From JBLHKS01 sp047620505 (GTDB lineage: Bacteria > Verrucomicrobiota > Verrucomicrobiia > Verrucomicrobiales > DEV007): a stretch of DNA of 64,000 nt. The position numbers and the translations under genes were made by a program. The stretch is taken from positions 12,126 to 76,125 of the forward strand of contig JBLHKS010000010.1 in the NCBI GenBank assembly GCA_047620505.1, given 5' to 3'. Position 1 is the first letter of the stretch; the number at the start of each line of letters is the position of its first letter. The notes below the pieces were generated by a model. It was not told the origin of the DNA. It searched no databases and saw only the letters and a list, made by a program, of their open reading frames with translations. Shown here one piece after another: positions 1 through 8,418 of this stretch.

Positions 1-1
1 C

Positions 2-660
2 TCTGTCTGGAGCGTGGCGTGGAGCGCCGATGGTCAGCGCCTCGCCAGCGGCTCTTCTGACAACACCGTGAGGATCTGGAATCCGGACAGCGCTTCCCCA
101 CTCGCCGAACTCAAGGGCCATTCGGCCTCTGTCAGGAGCGTTGCGTGGAGCGCCGATGGTCAGCGCCTCGCCAGCGGCTCGGATGACAAAACCGTGAGGA
201 TCTGGAATCCGGAGAGCGCTTCCCAACTCGCCGAACTCAAGGGACATTCGGGCTATGTCATGAGCGTGGCGTGGAGCGCCGATGGTCAGCGCCTCGCCAG
301 CGGCTCGGATGACAACACCGTGAGGATCTGGAATCCGGAGAGCGCTTCCCAACTCGCCGAACTCAAGGGACATTCCAACTGGGTCATGAGCGTGGCGTGG
401 AGCGCCGATGGAAAGCGCCTCGCCAGCGGCTCTGCCGACAAAACCGTGAGGATCTGGAATCCGGAGAGCGCTTCCCAACTCGCCGAACTCAAGGGCCATT
501 CGGGCTATGTCATGAGCGTGGCGTGGAGCGCCGATGGTCAGCGCCTCGCCAGCGGCTTTGATGACAACACCGTGAGGATCTGGAATCCGGAGAGCGCTTC
601 CCAACTCGCCGAACTCAAGGGACATTCGGGCTCTGTCTGGAGCGTGGCGTGGCATCCAGA
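2..660 (+). repeat. 126-bp near-identical tandem repeats encoding WD40 blades
   Basis: The string GTGGCGTGGAGCGCCGATGG or a close variant recurs at exact 126-bp steps (14, 140, 266, 392, 518), with a diverged unit at 644. Each unit encodes one 42-residue blade. Differences are concentrated in a few codons on the presumed upper surface, for example the residues after G-H-S and after A-S-G. Confidence 0.95.
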
Positions 661-925
661 CCAGCAGCTGCTGGCCAGCGCATCCGCAGACGGCACGATC
701 CGCGTCTGGGACGCCGAAAATGCCAGTTGTCTCGTGATCCTCTATTCCCTCCCCGATGGCGCCTGGGCCGCCTTCACCCCGGAGGGCCGCTACCGGCTGA
801 GCGACAACTTCACCAGCGGCTTCTGGCATTCCGTCAATCTCTGCCGCTTCGAACCCGGGGAACTGGATGAATTCCTGCCCGAAGGAGAGAAACTGGAGAT
901 GGGCGCTGAGGAAAAGCTCTTTTGA
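2..925 (+). CDS. WD40 repeat protein, 5'-truncated by the window edge
   Basis: The reading frame is open from base 2, so the true start lies outside the window. The GTG at 14 is simply a repeat residue. The visible part has about six 42-residue WD40 blades with the core S-V-A-W-S-A-D-G and the ending T-V-R-I-W. A more divergent last blade follows (near residues 215-245), then a C-terminal tail with W-A-A-F-T-P-E-G-R-Y. Similar tails follow WD40 propellers in large bacterial signalling or NACHT/caspase-type proteins, but the N-terminal domain that would settle this is missing. The blades are almost identical at the DNA level, which implies recent duplication or gene conversion. The last blade carries one copy of the dispersed palindrome. 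Confidence 0.9.
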   Translation, partial: SVWSVAWSADGQRLASGSSDNTVRIWNPDSASPLAELKGHSASVRSVAWSADGQRLASGSDDKTVRIWNPESASQLAELKGHSGYVMSVAWSADGQRLASGSDDNTVRIWNPESASQLAELKGHSNWVMSVAWSADGKRLASGSADKTVRIWNPESASQLAELKGHSGYVMSVAWSADGQRLASGFDDNTVRIWNPESASQLAELKGHSGSVWSVAWHPDQQLLASASADGTIRVWDAENASCLVILYSLPDGAWAAFTPEGRYRLSDNFTSGFWHSVNLCRFEPGELDEFLPEGEKLEMGAEEKLF

Positions 926-932
926 GGAGGCA

Positions 933-1121
933 ATCAGAGCGAATCACCGCTTCATCAGCTCGGATTACGACTAAATCAGGCCGGATTAAGGCTTCATCAG
1001 GCCGGATTAAGGTTTAATTAGGCAGAATCACGGCTCCATCAGGCCGGATTATGACTTCATTAACCCAGATTACGACTCCATCAGAGCGAATTACGGCGTG
1101 ATTGGCCTCAATTCTGTTTCC
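933..1121. repeat. 21-bp minisatellite, eight to nine imperfect copies
   Basis: Units start at 933, 954, 975, 996, 1017, 1038, 1059, 1080 and, more weakly, 1101. The consensus is close to ATCAGGCCGGATTAAGGCTTC. The array fills most of the gap between the WD40 gene and the sulfatase. The unit is a multiple of three, so one antisense frame reads as a run of V-I-R-P-D-G-like heptapeptides. No start, ribosome site or wider frame supports a gene. Confidence 0.88.
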
Positions 1122-1185
1122 GGTGTCCCGGATTTGATTCCAGGCTGTGATTGCATCCGCGGCCGGCAATCTCCAGAATGCCCCC

Positions 1186-2631
1186 ATGAAAACCCTTTTC
1201 ACCTGGCTTGGCCTCGTCACGGCGCTAGCAGCTGCTGACCGGCCCAACTTCCTCGTCGTGCTCTGCGATGACCTCGGCTACGGCGATATCGGCTGCTTCG
1301 GCAACGACGTTGTGCAGACCCCGAACATCGACGCCTTCGCCAAGGAAGGTCTGAAGCTGACCGATTGCTACTCGGCGGCTCCGAACTGCTCGCCTTCGAG
1401 AACCGGGCTCATGACCGGCCGAACGCCATGGCGTGTCGGGGTTCACAATTGGATTCCGATGCTTTCGCCGGTGCACGTTCGCGAATCGGAAATCACGGTG
1501 GCGACGCTCCTTCGTGATGCGGGCTACGCGACCTGCTTGAGCGGGAAATGGCATCTCAACGGGATGTTCAACCTGACTGGACCTCAGCCGGACGACCACG
1601 GTTTCGAGCACTGGTTCGCGACGCAAAACAACGCGCTGCCGAATCATCGCGATCCCTGGAACTTTGTCAGGAACGACATTCCGGTCGGTCCGCTCGAAGG
1701 CTACGCTGCGCCGCTCGTTGCGGACGAAGCGCTCTGGTGGTTGCGTGAGGGTCGAGACAAGGAGAAGCCATTTTTTATCTTTGTTAGTTTCCACGAGCCG
1801 CATGAGCCGATCGCGACGGATCCGAAATACGAAAAACTCTACGAGCAATTCGAAGATCCGGCACAGCGCGCGCATCACGGCAACATCACCCAGATGGACG
1901 CGGCGTTCGGCCGGTTGATGAAGCAGCTCGACGACGATGGGCTGCGCGAATCGACGATGGTGCTTTTCACGAGCGACAACGGCCCGGCGATCACCGGGAT
2001 GCATCCGCATGGCTCATCGGGTCCGTTACGCGATAAAAAGGGCGCGGTTTACGACGGAGGAATCCGCGTGCCCGGAATTTTACGCTGGCCTGGCCGGATC
2101 GAAGCGGGAACGTCGAGCGACACGCCGGTTTGTGGCGTCGATCTTTTGCCGACGCTTTGTGAGCTGGCAGGAGTCGAAACGCCAACGGATCGAGCGATCG
2201 ATGGAACGAGTTTCACGCCTGTTTTTGAAGGCAAGCCGATCGAGCGCGAGACTCCGCTCTACTGGCATCTTTACCACGCGCCCGGGCCCAAGGTGGCGAT
2301 GCGTGATGGCGATTGGAAGCTGCTTGCCGACTTGGATATCGAACTGATCGAGCGTCCGCCGAACCTGACAGCCGCACAAAACGAGGCAAACAAGATGGCT
2401 GAGCTAACCGATTTCCAACTCTACAATCTCAAAGACGACACCGCCGAATCCCAGCAGCTGCTGGAGGCGCAGCCGGAGCGTTTCGCGGCGATGAAGAAGC
2501 GCATGATCGCGCTTTACCGAGAGGTTCGCGACGAGTCTCCGATCTGGCCCGAATGGGAATGGCCGCGTTACGAAGGCCAACGAATCGAGTGGCCGGCTTA
2601 CTGGCTTGAGAAGCGAAAGCAGGGTCGTTAG
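1186..2631 (+). CDS. Secreted sulfatase (formylglycine-dependent)
   Basis: This is a sulfatase-family hydrolase of 481 residues, within the usual 450-550 range, predicted to cleave sulfate esters outside the cytoplasm. The start at 1186 is chosen because it opens a signal peptide (about residues 1-17); an upstream in-frame codon at 1147 would add an unlikely leader. After the signal come the metal-binding D-D-L-G-Y-G-D block and the sulfatase signature C-S-P-S-R with Cys68, the residue converted to formylglycine by a maturation enzyme not seen here. D-N-G further on is also typical. The gene appears monocistronic and converges on pckG. It carries one dispersed palindrome near its end (Q-Q-L-L). 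The substrate cannot be told from sequence. Confidence 0.92.
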   Translation: MKTLFTWLGLVTALAAADRPNFLVVLCDDLGYGDIGCFGNDVVQTPNIDAFAKEGLKLTDCYSAAPNCSPSRTGLMTGRTPWRVGVHNWIPMLSPVHVRESEITVATLLRDAGYATCLSGKWHLNGMFNLTGPQPDDHGFEHWFATQNNALPNHRDPWNFVRNDIPVGPLEGYAAPLVADEALWWLREGRDKEKPFFIFVSFHEPHEPIATDPKYEKLYEQFEDPAQRAHHGNITQMDAAFGRLMKQLDDDGLRESTMVLFTSDNGPAITGMHPHGSSGPLRDKKGAVYDGGIRVPGILRWPGRIEAGTSSDTPVCGVDLLPTLCELAGVETPTDRAIDGTSFTPVFEGKPIERETPLYWHLYHAPGPKVAMRDGDWKLLADLDIELIERPPNLTAAQNEANKMAELTDFQLYNLKDDTAESQQLLEAQPERFAAMKKRMIALYREVRDESPIWPEWEWPRYEGQRIEWPAYWLEKRKQGR

Positions 2632-2688
2632 GAAATCTCAGCCGCCATAGACGTGCGCAAGTGGCTTTTTAAGCAGTCGAAATAGCTG

Positions 2689-4527
2689 CTAGATTCGACC
2701 AGCCAGAAGTTCCCGCTGGAAGATCAGTTCCTTCGGCAGGTGATCGTACAAACTGAGGTAGAGCTCGGCTTCGGATAGCAGTTCACGCCTGAATTCATCC
2801 TCGGTCACGGCCATCACTTCATCGAAATCTTCCGCGTCGAATCCCTTCAATCCTTTGAGGTTGAAATCTTTAAGGTGCGGAATCCAGCCGATCTGGTTTT
2901 CATGCCCCGCAACTCGGCCGCGGCATCGGTTCACGATCCACTCTAACACGCGCATATTATCGCCGAACCCGGGCCAGATGAATTTGCCCTTCGCGTTCTT
3001 GCGAAACCAGTTCACGTGGAAGAGCCGCGGGAGATGCCGGATGCGTTTTCGCATGCTAAGCCAGTGTGCGAAATAGTCGCCCATGTTGTAGCCGCAGAAC
3101 GGCAGCATCGCGAACGGATCATGCCGAACCTGGCCGACCTCTCCAGCAGCAGCTGCTGTCCGCTCCGATCCCATGTTCGCCCCGAGGTAGACACCGTGAA
3201 CCCAGTTAAACGCCTGAAAAACCAGCGGCATCGTTGTCGCTCGTCGACCTCCGAAAACGATCGCGTCGATCGGCACGCCTTCCGGATTCTCCCATTCGGG
3301 ATCGATCGAAGGGCACTGGCTTGCGGGCGCGGTGAAGCGCGCATTCGGATGCGCCGCGGGTGTGCCTTTGTCAGGGCTCCACGGCTCACCACGCCAGTCA
3401 GTCAAGCCGGCCGGCGGCTCTTCGGTTAGACCTTCCCACCAGACATCGCCATCAGCCGTGAGCGCGACGTTCGTGAAAATCGAGTTCGCTTTCATCGCCT
3501 CCATCGCGTTCGGGTTCGACTCCGACGACGTCCCCGGAGCCACGCCGAAGTAGCCAGCTTCCGGATTGATCGCGTGTAATTTGCCGTCTTCGTGTGGCCA
3601 GAGCCAGGCGATGTCGTCGCCGACCGTCGTCACTTTCCAGCCCTTTTTGCGGTACGACTCCGGCGGAATCAGCATCGCGAAATTCGTCTTCCCGCAAGCG
3701 CTTGGAAACGCGCCGGTTACGTAAGTTTTCGTGCCATCGGGTGACTCGACACCTGTGATCAGCATGTGCTCGGCCATCCAACCTTCATCGCGCGCCATCA
3801 CGCTCGCGATCCTCAGCGCGAGACATTTCTTGCCTAACAAAGCGTTTCCGCCGTAACCGCTTCCGTAAGACCAGATCTCGCGGTCATCCGGAAAATGCAC
3901 GATGTATTTTGTGTCGCTGCAAGGCCACGGCACGTCCTTCTGCCCCTTCCGAAGCGGCGCGCCGACCGAATGCAGACACGGCACAAACTCGCCATCGTTT
4001 CCGAGTTCCTTGAGCACCTTTTTGCCCATGCGAGTCATGATCCGCATGCTAACCGCCGCGTAGGCCGAGTCTGTCAGCTGGACGCCGATGATCGAACGCG
4101 GTGAGCCGATCGGGCCCATGCTGAACGGCACCACATACAAAGTCCGACCCCGCATCGAGCCCTTGAACACGCCCTGCAGCGTTTCCTTCATCTCGTCCGG
4201 TTGACGCCAGTTGTTAGTCGGGCCGGAGTCGACTTCGCGCTTGCTGCAGATGAAAGTTTGCTCCTCGACCCGCGCCACATCGTTCGGATCGGACAGCGCG
4301 AGATAACTATTTGGACGCTTCTTCGCGCTGAGTTTTCTGAACGTCCCCGCAGCCAGCAGCTGCTGGCAGAGACGAGTCCACTCGGACTTTGAACCGTCGC
4401 ACCAGACGACCTCATCAGGCCTACAGAGTTTCTGGACTTCGGCAACCCATTCGAGGAGTCGCGCGTGTTTCGTCGGAGGCGAATCAGCAGGCATCCGCGA
4501 AGATGGCCGGAACGACGGGGGCGACAA
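2689..4527 (-). CDS. pckG: Phosphoenolpyruvate carboxykinase (GTP)
   Basis: This enzyme converts oxaloacetate and GTP to phosphoenolpyruvate, CO2 and GDP, the entry step of gluconeogenesis, in the cytosol. At 612 residues it has the length of the GTP-type family. The diagnostic P-loop F-P-S-A-C-G-K-T-N with its reactive cysteine lies near residue 278. F-G-G-R-R and the F-A-M-L-P-F-C-G-Y-N-M-G-D block are also present. The start could be the first Met or Met12 (4494), since the first eleven residues are Ser/Pro-rich and not conserved in kind. It is transcribed away from the amidohydrolase gene. Two dispersed palindromes fall inside it, in different codon phases (A-A-A-A and Q-Q-L-L). Confidence 0.96.
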   Translation of the reverse strand: MSPPSFRPSSRMPADSPPTKHARLLEWVAEVQKLCRPDEVVWCDGSKSEWTRLCQQLLAAGTFRKLSAKKRPNSYLALSDPNDVARVEEQTFICSKREVDSGPTNNWRQPDEMKETLQGVFKGSMRGRTLYVVPFSMGPIGSPRSIIGVQLTDSAYAAVSMRIMTRMGKKVLKELGNDGEFVPCLHSVGAPLRKGQKDVPWPCSDTKYIVHFPDDREIWSYGSGYGGNALLGKKCLALRIASVMARDEGWMAEHMLITGVESPDGTKTYVTGAFPSACGKTNFAMLIPPESYRKKGWKVTTVGDDIAWLWPHEDGKLHAINPEAGYFGVAPGTSSESNPNAMEAMKANSIFTNVALTADGDVWWEGLTEEPPAGLTDWRGEPWSPDKGTPAAHPNARFTAPASQCPSIDPEWENPEGVPIDAIVFGGRRATTMPLVFQAFNWVHGVYLGANMGSERTAAAAGEVGQVRHDPFAMLPFCGYNMGDYFAHWLSMRKRIRHLPRLFHVNWFRKNAKGKFIWPGFGDNMRVLEWIVNRCRGRVAGHENQIGWIPHLKDFNLKGLKGFDAEDFDEVMAVTEDEFRRELLSEAELYLSLYDHLPKELIFQRELLAGRI

Positions 4528-4645
4528 GTGAAACGTTGTGGGTTTGTCAGGGGTTTCGAAACAGAGCCCAAATGGCGACTTCTTCCGAAAATTCGATAGC
4601 CGTCAATTCGGCTGGACGCCGCGCTTCTTAGTGATTGCTTCAAGC

Positions 4646-7600
4646 ATGCGAATTGTTCCCGCCCTGATTTCACTCATCGTCGCCTCAGCTGGCTTCGCTC
4701 AGATCGAAACGGCCCCGTCTGAAGGCATCCGAGAAAACACTCCGCGAATCCACGTTTTGCGAGGAGCGACGATCGTTCCAAGCCCCGGCGAGAAGATCGA
4801 GAACGGTGTGATCGTCCTGCGCGATGGATTGATCGTCTCAGTCGGAGGCGCGGACATCGAAGCCCCAGAGAATGCGCGTGAGTGGAATCTGAACGGTAAA
4901 ACGGTCTACGCAGGTTTTATCGATGCGGCTACGAACCTCGGAAAACCAACGGAAGTCAGCAAAGCGAACACTCATTGGAACCCGCTCGTCCGCCCGGAAC
5001 GACGGGCTGCGGAGTTTGAAATGCCAGGTGCGGAAAAAATCGAAGCCCTCCGTAATCTTGGTTTTTCGACAGCGCAGATTCTCCCTGACAAAGGCATCTT
5101 TCGCGGTCAGTCGGCTGTGATCAATCTCGGCGCGAAGGCCACGATCGTGGCTGAGGATGTTCGACATTGCATTGCGTTTGAGCGCGCTGAATCGTATCCG
5201 AATTCTTTGATGGGCGGCGTCGCTCTCGTCCGGCAGGCCCTTCACGACGCGACCTGGCATCGCGATTTTTCGGCATACCTCGAACAGAATCCGGGCACCG
5301 AACGTCACGAGGCCAACACGGCGCTCGCAGCCCTTGAGCCGGTCATCAGCAAAACTCAGCAGTTGCTGGCGCGCACCGAGGATGAACTCGACTACGCTCG
5401 ATGGTTCGACATCGCAGCTGAGTTCGAGATTCCGGTGCCTGCGATCCTCGGCAACGGCTACGAATACCGTCAGGCCGAGCTTCTTCGCGACTCCGGCGCA
5501 ACGGTGATCGTTCCGCTGAATTTTCCCAAAACGCCACCGGTTGAGAACCCGCATCGGGTTCTCGAGATCGCGCTCGAAAGGCTCGAACATTGGGAAATTG
5601 CGCCTGCCAACCCCGCAGCCTTGGCAAACGCCGAGATCCCGATTTGTCTAACCACGCGGAGTTTGGAAAAGCCAAAGGACGATTTCTGGAAGCATGTCAG
5701 GCTCGCGATCGGCCAAGGTTTGAGCGCCGCCGCCGCGCTGTCTGCCCTGACCGAAACACCAGCTGCGTTAACTGGGCTGGGCGATCAGCTGGGAACAATC
5801 GAGGCGGGCAAGATCGCCAATCTGGTCGTCGCCGAGGGAGATCTCTTCACGGCTGAGGACGCTGAGATCCACGCGATTTGGATCGACGGCGAGCCGTTTG
5901 AAACCGACGCCGCCAAGCGAATCGATCCGGCCGGCGAGTGGAAACTGGAATGGACTGGCGTTGAAGCGGCGGAATCCTGGATCGTAAGCGGAGAACCCGG
6001 CTCGCCGAAATTGAAAGCCGACGAAACCGAGTTTCCGATCAAGTTGGAAGGCGAAACGGTTCTGATTTTTCCCGCCGCCGAGTTTTTCGGAAGCGACTCT
6101 GAAGGCACCGCTCGGTTGTCTGGATCGATTGATGTCCAGGCCGCGACTGCGAGGGGCAGCGGAGTTCTTCCGGGCGGAGCGACGTTTTCCTGGAGCGCCA
6201 AAATTTCTCCGGCGAGCGACGACGAAGCCGAAGAAGAGGAGCTTGAGGAGGAGCAGCTCGAAATCGCTCAGTTTACAAAGTATCCCGCTGGCGCGTTCGG
6301 AATTTCAGACCAGCCAGACCAACCGGCTGTTCTCGTCATCAAAAATGGGACAGTCTGGACATCAGCTGCTGCTGGCCGGCTCGAATCGACCGACCTCCTG
6401 ATTGAGTCTGGCAAGATCACAAAAATCGGAGCCGACCTGGCTGTCCCGACAGGAGCGACCGTGATCGATGCCGACGGCAAGCACGTCTCTCCGGGTTTGA
6501 TCGACTGCCATTCGCACAGCGCGATCAGTCGCGGGATCAACGAAAGCACTCACGCGGTGACGGTGGAATGTCGGATCGGGGACGTGATCGATCCGACCGA
6601 CATCGCGCTCTACCGCGAACTCGGCGGCGGGCTGACTACGGCAAGCGTGCTTCACGGAAGCGCCAATCCGATGGGCGGCCAGAACCAGGTGATCAAACTG
6701 CGCTGGGGCTCGGACGCGGAGGGTCTGCGATTCGCTGGAGCTAAGCCTGGTGTGAAATTCGCGCTCGGCGAAAACGTAAAGCAATCGAATTGGGACAAGC
6801 GGACAAACCGGTATCCTCAGACGCGGATGGGCGTCGAACAGATCATGAAAGACACCTTCGTTGCGGCTCGCGAGTACGAACGCGCGCGTGTCGAGTCAGA
6901 GCAAATCGGTAAACCGCATCGCCGAAACCTCCGGCTCGAAGCGGCCCTGGAAATCCTCGAACGCGAGCGGATCGTCCACATCCATTCCTATCGGCAGGAC
7001 GAGGTTTTGATGTTTGTCAGGCTGGCTCAGGAATTCAATTTCACGGTCGGAACGTTCCAGCACATTCTGGAAGGCTACAAAGTCGCGGACGCGCTCGCCG
7101 AAATTGGTGCAGGCGGATCGAGCTTCAGCGATTGGTGGGCCTACAAGTTTGAGGTCTACGACGCGATTCCATACAACGGCGCTCTGCTTCACCAGGCGGG
7201 CGTGGTCACCTCGTTCAATTCCGATAGCAACGAACTCGCAACTCGGCTTAACACCGAAGCCGCGAAGGCCATCAAATACGGCGGCCTGTCTGAGGAAGAG
7301 GCGTTTAAATTCGTCACGATCAATCCAGCGATTCAACTTCGGATCGATGATCGGGTTGGTTCGCTTGAAATCGGCAAAGACGCCGACTTCGTGATTTGGT
7401 CAGCGAACCCGCTTTCAAGCTATGCCCGAGCCGAGCAAACGTGGATCGACGGTCGGCGTTACTTCGATCTTGAGGCTGACGCGCGCCTTCGCGAGACGGC
7501 CCTGACAGAGCGCGAACGCCTGATCGCCAAGGCGCTCCCAAAACGAATGACCGCGCTCCAAAAAAAGGAGGCAGACGACGACGACACTGAGGAAAAGGGC

Positions 7601-7726
7601 AAACCAAAGATGCCCTGGTTTCTGATCCGCGATCGCCAACAACGCTGCGTCAACGCGTCTCATTCTCTTTACCACAACGGCTTCGATTCCTACACCTGCT
7701 CCAGCAGCTGCTGCGGCCTTCGGTGA
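4646..7726 (+). CDS. Secreted double-domain amidohydrolase
   Basis: The protein has 1026 residues with a signal peptide ending at about residue 18; the ATG at 4646 is preferred over one 36 codons upstream for that reason. The N-terminal half is an amidohydrolase-like domain without a clear metal-binding HxH. The C-terminal half has the canonical C-H-S-H-S metal motif after G-L-I-D and the G-S-L-E-I-G-K-D-A-D-F-V ending of imidazolonepropionase/dipeptidase-type amidohydrolases. An acidic linker (about residues 525-540) joins the halves. Homologous double proteins occur in PVC bacteria and Bacteroidetes; the substrate is unknown. The C-terminus runs into a Cys/Ser-rich tail made by a dispersed palindrome 11 bp before the stop, and the gene converges on the response regulator with only 5 bp between. 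Confidence 0.85.
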   Translation: MRIVPALISLIVASAGFAQIETAPSEGIRENTPRIHVLRGATIVPSPGEKIENGVIVLRDGLIVSVGGADIEAPENAREWNLNGKTVYAGFIDAATNLGKPTEVSKANTHWNPLVRPERRAAEFEMPGAEKIEALRNLGFSTAQILPDKGIFRGQSAVINLGAKATIVAEDVRHCIAFERAESYPNSLMGGVALVRQALHDATWHRDFSAYLEQNPGTERHEANTALAALEPVISKTQQLLARTEDELDYARWFDIAAEFEIPVPAILGNGYEYRQAELLRDSGATVIVPLNFPKTPPVENPHRVLEIALERLEHWEIAPANPAALANAEIPICLTTRSLEKPKDDFWKHVRLAIGQGLSAAAALSALTETPAALTGLGDQLGTIEAGKIANLVVAEGDLFTAEDAEIHAIWIDGEPFETDAAKRIDPAGEWKLEWTGVEAAESWIVSGEPGSPKLKADETEFPIKLEGETVLIFPAAEFFGSDSEGTARLSGSIDVQAATARGSGVLPGGATFSWSAKISPASDDEAEEEELEEEQLEIAQFTKYPAGAFGISDQPDQPAVLVIKNGTVWTSAAAGRLESTDLLIESGKITKIGADLAVPTGATVIDADGKHVSPGLIDCHSHSAISRGINESTHAVTVECRIGDVIDPTDIALYRELGGGLTTASVLHGSANPMGGQNQVIKLRWGSDAEGLRFAGAKPGVKFALGENVKQSNWDKRTNRYPQTRMGVEQIMKDTFVAAREYERARVESEQIGKPHRRNLRLEAALEILERERIVHIHSYRQDEVLMFVRLAQEFNFTVGTFQHILEGYKVADALAEIGAGGSSFSDWWAYKFEVYDAIPYNGALLHQAGVVTSFNSDSNELATRLNTEAAKAIKYGGLSEEEAFKFVTINPAIQLRIDDRVGSLEIGKDADFVIWSANPLSSYARAEQTWIDGRRYFDLEADARLRETALTERERLIAKALPKRMTALQKKEADDDDTEEKGKPKMPWFLIRDRQQRCVNASHSLYHNGFDSYTCSSSCCGLR

Positions 7727-7731
7727 AACGG

Positions 7732-8412
7732 TCACTCGTATCGGTAACCAACGCCGTGCACCGTTTTAATAATGTCAGGGTGCTTCGGGTCACGCTCGAT
7801 TTTCTTACGAAGCTGAGAAATGTGCTGATCAAGAGTCCGGCTGTTCGGAAGGTAATCGAAGCCCCAACATTCATCGAAAAAGACATCACGATTGAGAGCC
7901 TTGCCTCGATGTCTGGACAGCAGCTGAAGAATTTGGATATCGCGTAGGCTTAGCTCGATACTCGCTTCACCTCGAAAAGCACGGAGTTCATCCGGCTTGA
8001 CGACGATGTCTCCGATCTCAAACGTCGAACTCGCGCTTCGACCACGCTTTGCGTAAACGCGCCGGGTTACAGCCCGGATTCGAGCGACGACTTCCTTGAT
8101 GCCGAACGGCTTCTGGATGAAATCGTCGGCACCGAGTTCAAGCCCTAACACTGCGTCAATCTCCTCGGATTTCGCGGTAATGAAAAGAATCGCCACCTGG
8201 TCATTTCGCCTGCGAATCCGCCGACAAACTTCGTAGCCATCAACATTCGGCATCATCACGTCGAGGCAGAGCACCTCTGGTTTTGCTGTTTCGAAAAGCT
8301 TTAGAGCTTCCGCTCCGTCGGGCGCAACGACAACTTCGTAGCCTTCTCCCTGGAGAATCTCGCGGAGTCCTTCCCGAGTGTTTGGATCGTCTTCGGCGAT
8401 GAGAACTTTCAT
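7732..8412 (-). CDS. OmpR/PhoB-family response regulator
   Basis: A 226-residue transcription factor with an N-terminal receiver domain (acidic pair near residues 8-9, phospho-acceptor Asp51 in C-L-D-V-M-M-P, conserved Lys in Q-K-P-F-G) and a C-terminal winged helix ending in T-V-H-G-V-G-Y-R-Y-E. It is the last gene of a minus-strand operon, 6 bp after the sensor kinase gene, and is almost certainly that kinase's partner. The targets are unknown. The vWA gene at the head of the operon may be autoregulated. Confidence 0.95.
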   Translation of the reverse strand: MKVLIAEDDPNTREGLREILQGEGYEVVVAPDGAEALKLFETAKPEVLCLDVMMPNVDGYEVCRRIRRRNDQVAILFITAKSEEIDAVLGLELGADDFIQKPFGIKEVVARIRAVTRRVYAKRGRSASSTFEIGDIVVKPDELRAFRGEASIELSLRDIQILQLLSRHRGKALNRDVFFDECWGFDYLPNSRTLDQHISQLRKKIERDPKHPDIIKTVHGVGYRYE

Positions 8413-8418
8413 AGGATA

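Noticed and set aside
286..492. Minus-strand repeat peptide opposite the WD40 blades
   Set aside because: It is the mirror of the 126-bp coding repeat.
1014..1247. Minus-strand frame across the 21-bp repeats
   Set aside because: It exists because the unit is a multiple of three; no ribosome site, no domain, and it overlaps the sulfatase start.
6357..6375. CAGCTGCTGCTGG in the amidohydrolase as another palindrome copy
   Set aside because: The left half does not match the core, so it was left out of the count of 34.
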